Assembly (NCBI GenBank): GCA_036732005.1
Contig: DAINDF010000004.1
Location: 200,950 to 264,949, forward strand
Reading direction: 5' to 3'
Length of the DNA: 64,000 nucleotides
From: UBA1926 sp036732005
GTDB lineage: Bacteria; Planctomycetota; Phycisphaerae; Phycisphaerales; UBA1924
In this document: piece after piece, positions 34,854 to 44,357 of the stretch
How positions within the stretch are numbered: position 1 is the stretch's first letter
Layout: every line of letters starts with the position of its first letter
Made by a program: the position numbers and the translations under genes
The notes under the pieces: model-generated
Told to the model about the DNA's origin: nothing
The model's database searches: none
What the model saw: only the letters and a program-made list of their open reading frames with translations

Positions 34854-37661
34854 ATGGACGCGGCGCAAGTCTTTCAGTGTGTTGTGGAAGCGACGCGGGA
34901 AGCCGGTCCCGGGGGTGTCGCCGCCCTGAACGGGTCGAGCCCAGGCCCGGAGGCGTTGATCGGGTGCCTCGAGCGGCTGAGGCAGATGGTGGGGACCGAC
35001 CTGGACGGGGCCCTGCGGGCGCTCGGGCTGATGCTGGAGATTGTCGACTCGGATCCGTCTGCATCCGTTCGGTCGCGGGCCCGTTCCGTGCGCGCGCACG
35101 CGCTGAATTACGCGAACCGGTTTGACGAGGCGGTCGCCTCCGGGCTCGACGCGGCGCGGATCGCAGCGGAGGCGGGCGACGATCTTGAGGCGGCGCGGGC
35201 CCGGGTGGTGCTCGTCCATTCGTTCGCGAGGCTCGGACGGTTCGGGGAGGCGCTCGAGCAGGCGCTGCGTGCGGAGCGATCGTTCGTGGAGGCGGGCGAG
35301 ACAGAGCTCGCGGTCCGGGCGGTGACCAACGCGGGGATCGTGACCCGTATGCAGGGCAACGCGGCGGACGCGATCGAGATGTTCGACCGGGCGCTGCGGC
35401 TGAGGGCCCACGAGCCGGCGACCGAGGCGCAGATCGAGAACTGCCGGGCCGAGGCGTTGCTCGACGCGGGGCGATTCGCCGACGCGGAGGCGGGGTTTCT
35501 TCGCTCCATCCGCATGCTCGAGGGCGCCGGCGTCTCGCGGATCGCCGCGATTGTGCGCGGGAACCTCGCCGACCTGTACGGGCGGCAGGGCAGGCTCTCG
35601 GCGGCGATCGAGCAGTTCGAGTCGGCACGCCGGTTCTTCGAGTCGGACCAGGCCTACGGCGACCTGGGGCGGATCCTCGCCGAGCAGGCGGATGTCTACG
35701 CGATGACAGGCCTGTCGGACGACGCGATCGTGGGGTACCGGCGCGCGGAGGAACTTCTAGAGAAGGCGGGGCTCGTCGCGGAGCGGGCCCGGGCGTTGAT
35801 CGGGCTGGGGCGGATGCTCGCGGGACGAGACCCGCACGCCGCGGCGTCGGCGCTCAACCGGGCGGCGGCGCTCCACGCGGAGACAGGCAACTCGGCGGGC
35901 CGGGCTGTTGCCGAGCTGCACCGGGCCCGGCTGGAGGTCGAGGCGGGGGACCTGCGGGCGGCGCAGACCTCGATCGAGTCCGCGGCGGTCGGGCTCTCGG
36001 GTCGGCGGACCGAAGCGCTGCTGTGCGAGATCGTCAGGGCCGATGTCCTGCTTGCGGAGGGTCGGCATGCGGACGCGGCGCGGGCGTTGACCGAGGCGCT
36101 GCCGGACGCGAAGGCGCTGGGGCTGCCGATCCACCTCGCGGAGATTCTTGCGCGGAGGGCGGCGGCGCTGGGCAAGGCGGGCGAACTCGGGCCGGCCGTT
36201 GCCGATGCGCGCGAGGCGATCGACCTGATCGAACGGGTGCGGGGCACGCTGCGGGGGTCGCGGTTCCGGGCCGGGCTGATCGGGGGCAGCCGGGGGATGT
36301 ACGAGGACGCGGTGGATCTGCTCCTCCGCGCGGGGGCCCTGATCGAGGCGTTCGAGGTCACGGAGCGCGCGCGCGGCAGGACGCTGCTGGACCTGCTCGG
36401 CGGCGGGGTCGAATTGGACGCGGCGGCGGAGTCCGAGGACGAGGGGACGCGGCGTCTGCTTCGGTTGCTGATCGACGCCCGGGCGGAGCTCAACGCGGTC
36501 TATGCGGGCCTCGACCCGACCTCGGGCGGGGCGACCCACGCGGCGTGGCTCGAGCGGGTGCACGCGACGGAGGACCGCGTGACCTCGCTGGAGACGCGTC
36601 TGCACGCGTCGCGCCGCGGGCGCGAGTTGCTGGGCGTACCCGAGCCCTTCGGGCGGATCGCGGCGGAGATCGCGGCGGGGCAGGCCCTGGTCTCGTACTG
36701 GTCGGGCCGTGACGGTCTGGTCTGCTTGGTGGTGCGTGACGGGCGGGTGGAAACCGTTCGGATTGAGGCGACGCCCGCGGATGTCGAGGAGGCGGTCCAG
36801 GCGGTGCTGTTCCAGATGCGACGCGGTTTGATGCGTGGTCCGGGGCCGGGGAGCGAGCGTCGGCTGTCGGCCTGCGTGCGCGCGCTGGGCGACCTGCACG
36901 AGATGGTGTGGGCCCCGCTGGAAGGTCACCTGGACGGGATCGGCGAGGTGGCGGTCGTCCCGGCGGGCCCGCTGCACGCGGTCCCGTTCTCGGCGTTGCA
37001 CGACGGGTCGGGGTACCTCATCGAGCGCGTTGAGCCTGTGCTGCTGCCGACGGCGAGCGTGCTTCCGCTGCTGCGTGGGCAGCTTGCCGGTGGGGGGGAG
37101 GGTGTGAGCGTGATCGCGGCCCCGGACCGGATCGCGCCGGAGATCGAGGCCGAGGCGTGGGCCGTTCGGGACGCGTTGCCGGGGGCGGAGATCGTGGTGG
37201 GGGTGGACGCGACCGGGGCGTGCGCGCGCGAGCGTGCGTCGCGGGCGCGGGTCCTGCACCTGGCGTGCCACGGGGCGTTTCCGCCTTCGAACCCGCTCGC
37301 GGCGGGGCTGAAGCTGGCGGACGGGTGGATCACGGTTCGGGATGTGCTCTCGTGGCGGCTGCCCGGCTCGGTGGTGGTGCTGAGCGGGTGCGACACGGGT
37401 CGGAGCACCGCGGGGGCGGGGGAGGAACTGTTCGGGTTTGGTCGCGGGTTCCTGGCGGCGGGGGCTCGCGGGCTGGTGATGAGCCTGTGGAGCGCCCATG
37501 ATGCGACGACGCGCGGGCTGATGTCGGAGATGTATCGGGCCCTGGAGGGCGACTCGGGGCGGGTCGCGGTGCGGCGGGCGCTGGTCTCGGCGCAACGATC
37601 TCAGATTGGGGCTGGCATTCACCCCGCGTTCTGGTCAAACTTTGTGTACCTGGGAGTGTGA
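34854..37661 (+). CDS. TPR-CHAT caspase-like protease
   Basis: The 935-residue protein has TPR-type helix pairs from about residue 60 to 480 (for example FDEAVASGLDAARIAAEAGD and GRFGEALEQALRAERSFVEA), a helical linker, and a C-terminal CHAT domain from about 640. The caspase-like dyad is visible: His806 in LACHGAF and Cys846 in LSGCDTG, followed by the family's GEELFGFGRGFLAAGARG. It starts 16 bp after the anti-sigma-like gene. TPR-CHAT proteins cut specific partner proteins when a sensor part is triggered. It has no signal peptide, so it acts in the cytoplasm. Confidence 0.88.
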   Translation: MDAAQVFQCVVEATREAGPGGVAALNGSSPGPEALIGCLERLRQMVGTDLDGALRALGLMLEIVDSDPSASVRSRARSVRAHALNYANRFDEAVASGLDAARIAAEAGDDLEAARARVVLVHSFARLGRFGEALEQALRAERSFVEAGETELAVRAVTNAGIVTRMQGNAADAIEMFDRALRLRAHEPATEAQIENCRAEALLDAGRFADAEAGFLRSIRMLEGAGVSRIAAIVRGNLADLYGRQGRLSAAIEQFESARRFFESDQAYGDLGRILAEQADVYAMTGLSDDAIVGYRRAEELLEKAGLVAERARALIGLGRMLAGRDPHAAASALNRAAALHAETGNSAGRAVAELHRARLEVEAGDLRAAQTSIESAAVGLSGRRTEALLCEIVRADVLLAEGRHADAARALTEALPDAKALGLPIHLAEILARRAAALGKAGELGPAVADAREAIDLIERVRGTLRGSRFRAGLIGGSRGMYEDAVDLLLRAGALIEAFEVTERARGRTLLDLLGGGVELDAAAESEDEGTRRLLRLLIDARAELNAVYAGLDPTSGGATHAAWLERVHATEDRVTSLETRLHASRRGRELLGVPEPFGRIAAEIAAGQALVSYWSGRDGLVCLVVRDGRVETVRIEATPADVEEAVQAVLFQMRRGLMRGPGPGSERRLSACVRALGDLHEMVWAPLEGHLDGIGEVAVVPAGPLHAVPFSALHDGSGYLIERVEPVLLPTASVLPLLRGQLAGGGEGVSVIAAPDRIAPEIEAEAWAVRDALPGAEIVVGVDATGACARERASRARVLHLACHGAFPPSNPLAAGLKLADGWITVRDVLSWRLPGSVVVLSGCDTGRSTAGAGEELFGFGRGFLAAGARGLVMSLWSAHDATTRGLMSEMYRALEGDSGRVAVRRALVSAQRSQIGAGIHPAFWSNFVYLGV

Positions 37662-37662
37662 G

Positions 37663-39087
37663 ATGAGCGGGCACAGACGATACCGGACCTTGATCGCGGG
37701 GCTTGTCGGCGTTGTGGGGCTGAGCGCCTCGGCGTCCTGGGCGGGGGCGTCGGACTACGAGCCGCCCCTCGGGTCGGACCCGGTGTCGGACCGGGGCATC
37801 CTGGAGCTGCCGGTCGGGGCGGACATCCAGACGATCGTTTCGCGGTACGGGTTCACGCTGCTGGATTCGATCCCGTCGCGGAATATCCACCTTGTCTCGT
37901 TCCTTTCGCAGATGACGGAGGAGGCGTTCGAGCTGCTGTTCCTGGGTGATCCGGAGATCGATCACTCCGAGCTGAACTTCGAGACGGGGGATTCGGGCCC
38001 GAGCACGCAGAGCACCTTCCTGAATGTCGCGCCGGTCGAGTTCCAGATGCAGCCGCTGTGGGGGTCGCTCGGGCTCGACACCGCCCACCAGGTCTCGACC
38101 GGTTCGGGGACGACGATCGCGGTGATCGACACGGGGCTCGACGCCTCGCACGCGTTCTTTGCCGGTCGCGTCCATCTCGCCGGGATCAGCTTCGTCGGGG
38201 CTCCTGGGGATACGCAGGACGCGGGCAACGGGGTGAACGACGACAACGAGGGCGGGGTGGACGAGATGGTCGGCCACGGCACCTGGGTCGCGGGGCTCGC
38301 GCTGGCGGTGGCGCCGGATTCGCTGATCATGCCGATCCGTGCGTTGAACGACGAGGGCTTCTCCGACGCGTTCACGGTGACCAAGGCCGTGTATCACGCG
38401 ATCGACCACGGCGCGGATGTGATCAACATGAGCCTGGGGTCGGTGGCGCAGGTCAGGATCGTGGAGCGTGCGGTGGACGACGCGTCCGATCTGGGCATCG
38501 TTGTCGTGGCCTCTGGCGGGAACCAGGGCGTGCCCCTGCTGGAGTTCCCGGCGGGGAACAACAAGGCGATGGGCGTGACCGCGGTCGACCTCAACGGGGT
38601 GCTGGCGCCGTTCGCGAACTTCGGCGACCGCCTGCTGCTCGCGGCCCCGGGGATCGATGTGATCGGCCCGGTGCCGGGCGGGTTCGGCGAGTCGAGCGGG
38701 ACGAGCGCCGCGGCGCCGTTGGCGGCCGGGGCCGCGGCGCTGCTGATTGAGCGTGGGCTGGTGCGTCGGGCGGATGACTTCCGCGCGTTCGCCAAGGACA
38801 CCGCGGTCGATATCCGCGATCAGAACCCCGGGATTGACCGGGACCTGCTGGGCGAGGGCATGCTTGATCTGGCGGCGTTGGCCGCGTGGCCCGGGCCGTG
38901 CTTTGCCGACCTTGACGACAACGACACGCTTGATCTCGCCGATGTGCAGGCGTTCGTGCGGTCGTTCACGGGGCTGACTCCGGACGGAGAGCCGGGGGAG
39001 GATGTCGACTATGTCGAGCCCCGCGGCGTCTGGGACCTTGCGGATGTGCAGTTCTTTCTGCAGGCGTTCCTCCAGGGCTGCCCGTGA
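37663..39087 (+). CDS. secreted subtilisin-type (S8) protease with dockerin
   Basis: The 474-residue product starts 2 bp after the CHAT gene's stop. A signal peptide (LIAGLVGVVGLSASASWAG) and a propeptide of about 100 residues precede the S8 domain, with Asp156 in VIDTGLD, His205 in GHGTWVAG, oxyanion Asn287 in GGNQG and Ser348 in SSGTSAAAP. The end is a two-part dockerin (FADLDDNDTLDLADVQAF, then YVEPRGVWDLADVQFFLQ), closing with QGCP. All catalytic residues are present, so it should be active outside the cytoplasm. Its tight coupling to the TPR-CHAT gene is unusual and suggests joint regulation by the sigma factor. Confidence 0.9.
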   Translation: MSGHRRYRTLIAGLVGVVGLSASASWAGASDYEPPLGSDPVSDRGILELPVGADIQTIVSRYGFTLLDSIPSRNIHLVSFLSQMTEEAFELLFLGDPEIDHSELNFETGDSGPSTQSTFLNVAPVEFQMQPLWGSLGLDTAHQVSTGSGTTIAVIDTGLDASHAFFAGRVHLAGISFVGAPGDTQDAGNGVNDDNEGGVDEMVGHGTWVAGLALAVAPDSLIMPIRALNDEGFSDAFTVTKAVYHAIDHGADVINMSLGSVAQVRIVERAVDDASDLGIVVVASGGNQGVPLLEFPAGNNKAMGVTAVDLNGVLAPFANFGDRLLLAAPGIDVIGPVPGGFGESSGTSAAAPLAAGAAALLIERGLVRRADDFRAFAKDTAVDIRDQNPGIDRDLLGEGMLDLAALAAWPGPCFADLDDNDTLDLADVQAFVRSFTGLTPDGEPGEDVDYVEPRGVWDLADVQFFLQAFLQGCP

Positions 39088-39150
39088 TACGATCCGCCCC
39101 GGGCGCGGGTGAGGATCGCCGCGCCGGACGGATCGAGGCGGACCCCCGGC

Positions 39151-40065
39151 ATGAGCCGCGAAGCACCTGAGCGTGTCGCGTTTGCGGGCATCGTGGTCAG
39201 CGCGGCGTTGGCGATCGTGAAGCTGACCGCGGGGTTGGTCGGGCATTCCTTTGCGCTGGTGGCCGACGCCGTCGAATCGATGGTTGATATCGCCGGGTCG
39301 GCGCTGGTGTGGGGGGCGTTCCGTTACGGCGGGCGGCCGGCGGACGCGGAGCACCCGTTCGGGCATGGCAAGATCGAGGCGCTCGCGGGGCTGTTGGCTG
39401 CGTTGCTGGTGCTGGCCGCGGCGGTGGGCATCGCGGTGGAGTCGGTCCGCCAGATCGTGACGCCGCACAGGTCGCCGGCCCCGTTTACGCTGGCGGTGCT
39501 GGTGGTGGTGGTGCTGGTCAAGGAGGTCATGTTCAGGGTCGCGAGGCGGGCGGCGCGGGGCAGCGGGAGCAGCGCGGGGCACGCGGACGCGTGGCACCAC
39601 CGGTCGGACGCGATTACCTCCGCGTTCGCGTTCGTGGGGATCTCGCTGGCGCTGTTCGGTGGGCCTGACTGGGCGCCGGCGGACGACTGGGCGGCGTTGG
39701 CCGCTTCGGCGGTGATTCTGGTCAACGGGCTTCGGATCGCGAGGCTCCCGTTCGAGGAGTTGATGGACCGGCATGCGCCGGAGGTCAGCGGGGCCGCGAC
39801 GCGGGTCGCGATGACGCTTCCCGAGATCCGCCGGGTGGAGTGGTGCGCGGCGCGGCGTTCCGGGCGGGGCTACCGGGTCGTGATGCATGCCGAGGTGGAC
39901 CCGGAGATGACCGTGGAGGTCTCGCACCGGCTGACGGGGGTGCTCAAGGAGCGGGTGCGTGCGGCGCACCCGGAGATCGATTCGGTGCTGGTGCACATCG
40001 AGCCGTACCACGGGGGTGATGGCACCGGCACCGCCGCTCACAGCGGCCGCGCGAGCGGTCAATGA
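39151..40065 (+). CDS. cation diffusion facilitator (CDF) metal transporter
   Basis: The 304-residue protein is a metal/proton antiporter of the CDF family. The metal-site motifs are present: ADAVESMVD in helix 2 (where many members have HSxxD), HPFGHGKIE between helices 2 and 3, and DAWHHRSDAITS in helix 5, the zinc/iron site. A C-terminal cytoplasmic domain follows (VHIEPY near the end). It has 63 bp of spacing from the protease gene and may belong to the same transcript or have its own promoter. Zn, Fe or Mn are all possible substrates. Confidence 0.85.
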   Translation: MSREAPERVAFAGIVVSAALAIVKLTAGLVGHSFALVADAVESMVDIAGSALVWGAFRYGGRPADAEHPFGHGKIEALAGLLAALLVLAAAVGIAVESVRQIVTPHRSPAPFTLAVLVVVVLVKEVMFRVARRAARGSGSSAGHADAWHHRSDAITSAFAFVGISLALFGGPDWAPADDWAALAASAVILVNGLRIARLPFEELMDRHAPEVSGAATRVAMTLPEIRRVEWCAARRSGRGYRVVMHAEVDPEMTVEVSHRLTGVLKERVRAAHPEIDSVLVHIEPYHGGDGTGTAAHSGRASGQ

Positions 40066-40069
40066 AAAC

Positions 40070-40089
40070 GCCCCGGCGTGTGCCGGGGC
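40070..40089. terminator. hairpin terminator between convergent genes
   Basis: GCCCCGGC, loop GTGT and the complement form an 8-bp stem right after the CDF stop codon. On the minus strand the stem is followed by GTTTTC, so it serves the dockerin gene at 40,114 and probably also the CDF gene. Confidence 0.75.
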
Positions 40090-40113
40090 GGGGGGCGCTG
40101 CTGGGGCTTGTTG

Positions 40114-41922
40114 TTACGGGCAGCCCGCGGTGAACGAGGCGATGAAGGCCTGGACATCGGCGAGGTCGTGGATGCCGTCGCCGGTGAGGTCGGCCGCGGG
40201 GCTCTGTGCGGTGAACCCCGCGATGAAGGCCTGGATGTCGGCGAGGTCGAGGATGCCCTCGCCGGTCATGTCTGCAGGGCAGCCGGCGGCGACGGCTGTG
40301 CACGCCGAGAACTCCGAGGTGTTCCCGGTCGAGAGGTCGGTCGCGGTGGCGGTTACCACCCAGCCGGCGGGGGCGACGCCCGCGACCTGCTCGCTGAAGG
40401 TCGCGACGCCGAGTGGATCGGTCGCCGCGAAGAAGTGACCCAGGAACATCTGGCCCTCGCCGTGGCCGGAGTTGTCGCACGCCGGGCTGGCGAAGAGCTC
40501 GACGCGGTACGCCCCGTTGGGGGCCGAGTTCAGTTGGCCGTCGACCGCGGTGCCCGCGGGGGAGGCCGACGCGGAGTCGATCTCCGGGAAATTCTGCAGG
40601 GCGTTGGCGCCGAGGTCGGCGTCGAGCGGGTCGTTCGGGGAGACGCCGTACCAGGTGGCCTGGTTGTTTCCGAGGTCGATGCCGAGCTGGTTGTTGGCGA
40701 AGATCGAGTTGCCTGAGATCTCGATGCCGTGCATGGGGCTTTCGAGGACGATGCCGCTGAAGAGGTGGCCGGCGATGGTGTTGCCCTCTCCCGGGTTGAC
40801 CCCGCCGATCGAGACGCCGGTGAGCGGGATGTTCAGGTAGTTCTCCCCGTAGACCCCGTAGACGGACCCGAGGACGGGCTCGTCGTTGGCGTTCAGGCCG
40901 ATGGTGTTGCCGGTGATGGTGATATCGCCGCCGGTTCCGTTGAGATAGATCGCCTGGCCGAAGAGGAGCCCCTGGGCGTGGGGCCCACGCCCGATGCCGA
41001 GGATGCCGGCGATGCGGTTGTTCCGGATCTCGGTGCCGGTGTTCACGCCGTAGAACCCGATTCCCTGTGTGGAGGCTTCGCTGCCGGCCTGCATGCCGTC
41101 CGGGGTGGTGCCGATCCAGTTGTTCTCGATGATGGTGCTGTCGGTGTCGAACAGCTCGAGTGTGGTGCCGCCCGGGTATCCCTCACCGTTCCATGTGCCG
41201 TAGCCTGTGATGAAGTTCCGCTCTCCCAGCGTGGGGCCGCCGATGCGGTTGCCGGTGGCGGGGCCGGTGCCGAAATCGCTGACGAAACCCTGGACGCGGA
41301 CGCGCTGAACGGTGTTGCCGACAACGGTGTTGTTGTCGGATCGATCGATTTTGATGGTGCTTCCGTGGTTGCCCTCGCCGGGGCCTGCACCGCCGATCAT
41401 GTTGTTGCGGGCGTCGAAGAGGGAGATGTTCGTGGTGCCCGAGCAGCCCTGCACGGTGTTGTTGTCGCCGGAGAGGTGCACGCTGACGCTGTCGAAGCCG
41501 AGGAAGACGGAGTTTCCGGCATTGAGATAGAGCTCGCCGCCGAAGATCGTGATCTCGCACCCGTCAGGGTTCGTGTCGCCGGTGAAGGCGGTCTGGGTGG
41601 TGCCGTCGATGGTCACCTCGTCGAACGCCCGGAAGAAGAACCCGCCCGAAGTCCGCAGCACGGCCCGCCCGGCGTACATGAACTGGAGGGTCCATTCCGA
41701 CTGCGGCACGGCGAAGGCGATCGTCTGGTGTCCGGGCGTGTTGTTCGTGGCGATCAGGGCCTCGGAGAAGGAGATCTTCCCGTCGGGGCCGGGCAGGTCG
41801 GCGATCGTCGCGTTCTGCCAATCGATGTCGACATCGTCGAAGGCGGTGGTGACGGTCACGGTCTGCGCGTTCGACGCCGCGGCGAGCCCGGCGAACAGGA
41901 GGAGTGAGACTGCTCGGTTCAT
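40114..41922 (-). CDS. secreted right-handed beta-helix protein with dockerin
   Basis: The 602-residue product starts at ATG 41,922. After a signal peptide (SLLLFAGLAAASNAQ) it has the repeated Asn/Ile ladder of parallel beta-helix proteins (IENNWIGTTPDG, IRNNRIAGILGIG, ITGNTIGLNAND, ISGNSIFANNQLG), as in pectin-lyase-like and CSLREA-type surface proteins. A beta-sandwich-like region follows, then a full dockerin pair (CPADMTGEGILDLADIQA and DLTGDGIHDLADVQA), ending in AGCP. No catalytic residues of a polysaccharide lyase are obvious. It is last of five similar minus-strand genes. Confidence 0.82.
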   Translation of the reverse strand: MNRAVSLLLFAGLAAASNAQTVTVTTAFDDVDIDWQNATIADLPGPDGKISFSEALIATNNTPGHQTIAFAVPQSEWTLQFMYAGRAVLRTSGGFFFRAFDEVTIDGTTQTAFTGDTNPDGCEITIFGGELYLNAGNSVFLGFDSVSVHLSGDNNTVQGCSGTTNISLFDARNNMIGGAGPGEGNHGSTIKIDRSDNNTVVGNTVQRVRVQGFVSDFGTGPATGNRIGGPTLGERNFITGYGTWNGEGYPGGTTLELFDTDSTIIENNWIGTTPDGMQAGSEASTQGIGFYGVNTGTEIRNNRIAGILGIGRGPHAQGLLFGQAIYLNGTGGDITITGNTIGLNANDEPVLGSVYGVYGENYLNIPLTGVSIGGVNPGEGNTIAGHLFSGIVLESPMHGIEISGNSIFANNQLGIDLGNNQATWYGVSPNDPLDADLGANALQNFPEIDSASASPAGTAVDGQLNSAPNGAYRVELFASPACDNSGHGEGQMFLGHFFAATDPLGVATFSEQVAGVAPAGWVVTATATDLSTGNTSEFSACTAVAAGCPADMTGEGILDLADIQAFIAGFTAQSPAADLTGDGIHDLADVQAFIASFTAGCP

Positions 41923-42042
41923 TTCTTTCCCTTTCCGGCCCGGTTGAGCGACCCGAGACCCCGGCGGGGCCTGCTCACAGAAGGAGTGGAGCCCGCCGCC
42001 CCGGATACGCAAAGTACACCGAAAACTCCATTATGGACAAAC

Positions 42043-42073
42043 GCGACCCGGAGGTCCATCGGCTCCGGGTCGC
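42043..42073 (-). terminator. hairpin terminator of the 42,106-44,298 gene
   Basis: GCGACCCGGAG and its complement form an 11-bp stem around a 9-base loop, followed on the minus strand by GTTTGTCC. It lies 33 bp after the stop. Confidence 0.65.
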
Positions 42074-42105
42074 GGCGCGGGGTTTTCTTGTTGGTTCACG
42101 GCCGC

Positions 42106-44298
42106 CTACGAGCAGCCCGCGGTGAACGAGGCGATGAAGGCCTGCACATCGGCCAGGTCGAAGACGCCGGCCGGGGGGGCGAGGTCCGCGATCGGGTCCT
42201 GGCCGAGGAACCCCGCGATGAACCCCTGCACATCCGCGAGGTCGAGGACGCCGAACGGCTCGGCCAGGTCGGCCGGGGTGCACCCCGCCGGCCCGGTCTC
42301 GACGGTTATCACTGCGACGGCCTCGCTGGCGCACGCGATCCAGACTTCGTAGCCGCCCGGGATGGTCTTGAACTCGATGTCGTAGATCTGGTTGTGCGGC
42401 AATGGGCTCGAGCCCTGCCGCCATACGGTCCATTGGCCGTCCTTGAGCTGGGCCACGCCTCCGGGGTAGGGCCAGAGATGGTCGAACATCGAGATCCAGA
42501 TTGAACCGTCCGGGGCGATCTCGACATGGAAGATGTCGTCCGAGGGAAGCGGGCTGTTTGAGAGGTTGTAGGCGTCGTAGGTCCCGGTCGTCGGGTCGTA
42601 GTGGAACAGGCCGATGCCGGAGGCGACCCAGAGTGTGCCATCGGCCGCGATATCGAACGCGGTGATGTGGTAGCCGAGCGTGTCGAGGTTGAGCCCGAAG
42701 GTCTCGCGCGGGATCTGGAGCCAGGTGTTCCCGTCCGTCTTCGCCAGGCCGAACTGGGCCCCGACCCAGACGGAGGCGGGGTCGATCGGGTCCGGCTTGA
42801 TGCCCGCGATGCTGCCGACGGGCAGTCCGTCGGCGTAGAGGAAGCGAGTGGTCATGATGCCGTCGTTGTCTTCCATGAACATCGAGCCGTTGCCGGTGGT
42901 GGCCCAGGCCCGTCCGTCGTTTGCCACGGTCGCGAACTCGATGGACCAACCGCCGGAGATTTTTTCGATGAACCCGTCGCCGTCGTATTCCTTGAGTCCG
43001 TTGTTTGTCGGCGCGAACAGCAGGTTGCCGTTGGCGCGGTAGGCGACGGCGGATGTGTTGTCGGTGGGGTAGGGCCAGGGGAGCCCCAGGCCGTAGGTGG
43101 CGACATTGGCGTTGGTCCATGTCCCGTCGGGGTGGAGGATGTCGAACCCGCCCACGCCCGGCGCCGCGTTGGCGGTCATCGCGACATCTCCGTTGGGGGC
43201 GACGGCGAGGTCCTCGGTGAAGAAGTCGAGCATCCCCGTGTTGGTGAGGCGGTAGCGTTGCCACGCGCCGTTCTCGTACCTCGAGGCGCCGCCGATGCCG
43301 CCCGCCCAGATCGCGCCGGTGGACTCTTCGGCGATGGCGTAGGTGTGGTTTCCGCTGCCCCAGTTCCCGATGTAGGACCACGCGCCGGCCCAGAGGAACA
43401 TGTCTGCGCCGAAGGTGCCGAGGACGACCCGGCCCGAGGGGAGCAGGTTCACACGGGCGACGCTGCTCCCGCCCACGGGGGCGCCGCCGAGCATCGTGTA
43501 AGAGCCGTCCGTCGCGCGGATCGCCAGCCCCTGGTTCGTGCTGAGCAGGAGGTTGCCCAGGTCGTCGACGGCGCTCTTGCCGGGAACCCCGGTCGGGAGC
43601 GGCGTCACATCCGGCGGGGTCGCGCTGCCGTACCAGACGAAGAGCCCGTCTTTGTAGGTGGTCAGCCCCATGCTCTGCTGCCCGAACCAGACGGTGTATC
43701 CGCCGGCCGCGTCGGGCTGCACCGAGACATAGTCGACCCAGTTCCACCCGGCCCACCATGGGAGGCCGTTGGTGGTGTCCCAGAACTCCCAGGCGCCGGT
43801 AGACGGGTCGTAGTGCCCGAGCCCGCCCGCCGCCGAGCCGCCCAGTTCCTGGGAGGCGATCCAGAGGGTCCCGTCGGGCGCGACGGCCAGATCGGCGATC
43901 TGGTTGCCGGTCATCGGGGTGTTTCCGGCGTGCAGGCGTGTGACGCACCAGGGCTCGGCGGTCGGGTCGAATCGGAGCAGCCCGCTGTCCGAGGCGATCC
44001 ACATGATTCCGTCGTCGGTTTTGACGATGTCGTTGAAGCGTGGGGAGAAGACCTGGGGGCAGTCCACATTCCCGAGCACACGCCACGAGTGCCCATCGAA
44101 GTGGGCCATGCCGCCTTCCTCCCAGAAGGTCACATACCCGGCGATCCAGGGCGAGTCGTCGTCATCGATGAAGATCGCCTGGGTGTAGTCCCCCGGGATG
44201 CCCGTGTTGGAGGGGCGGATCAGCCGCCAGGAAACATCCCCGGGCTCGGCGAGGGCCGAGCCGGCGGCCAGAACTACTGAGAGTGCGAGTCGGTTCAT
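42106..44298 (-). CDS. secreted two-component-regulator-like propeller protein with dockerin
   Basis: The 730-residue product starts at ATG 44,298 (AAGGAG 7 bases upstream). A signal peptide ends near SALAEPG. The body is built of short repeats of the Reg_prop/propeller type (DDSPWIAGYV, DGIMWIASDSGLLRFDP, DGTLWIASQ, TGAIWAGGIGGASRYENG, DGTLWVASGIGLFHYDP), which make large beta-propellers. The dockerin pair (CTPADLAEPFGVLDLADVQG and DLAPPAGVFDLADVQA) ends in AGCS. Such propellers are usually the sensor part of hybrid kinases; here no kinase is attached, so it is a free extracellular module. Confidence 0.85.
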   Translation of the reverse strand: MNRLALSVVLAAGSALAEPGDVSWRLIRPSNTGIPGDYTQAIFIDDDDSPWIAGYVTFWEEGGMAHFDGHSWRVLGNVDCPQVFSPRFNDIVKTDDGIMWIASDSGLLRFDPTAEPWCVTRLHAGNTPMTGNQIADLAVAPDGTLWIASQELGGSAAGGLGHYDPSTGAWEFWDTTNGLPWWAGWNWVDYVSVQPDAAGGYTVWFGQQSMGLTTYKDGLFVWYGSATPPDVTPLPTGVPGKSAVDDLGNLLLSTNQGLAIRATDGSYTMLGGAPVGGSSVARVNLLPSGRVVLGTFGADMFLWAGAWSYIGNWGSGNHTYAIAEESTGAIWAGGIGGASRYENGAWQRYRLTNTGMLDFFTEDLAVAPNGDVAMTANAAPGVGGFDILHPDGTWTNANVATYGLGLPWPYPTDNTSAVAYRANGNLLFAPTNNGLKEYDGDGFIEKISGGWSIEFATVANDGRAWATTGNGSMFMEDNDGIMTTRFLYADGLPVGSIAGIKPDPIDPASVWVGAQFGLAKTDGNTWLQIPRETFGLNLDTLGYHITAFDIAADGTLWVASGIGLFHYDPTTGTYDAYNLSNSPLPSDDIFHVEIAPDGSIWISMFDHLWPYPGGVAQLKDGQWTVWRQGSSPLPHNQIYDIEFKTIPGGYEVWIACASEAVAVITVETGPAGCTPADLAEPFGVLDLADVQGFIAGFLGQDPIADLAPPAGVFDLADVQAFIASFTAGCS

Positions 44299-44357
44299 CG
44301 TTTCTCCTTCCCGAACGCGTCCGCGATGGGGCGGGCGGCTGATCCTGGTTCATTGAT

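Noticed and set aside
37330..40062. A 910-residue open frame on the minus strand
   Set aside because: It lies antisense to three well-supported genes and has the Arg/His/Pro-dominated composition of a high-GC shadow frame.
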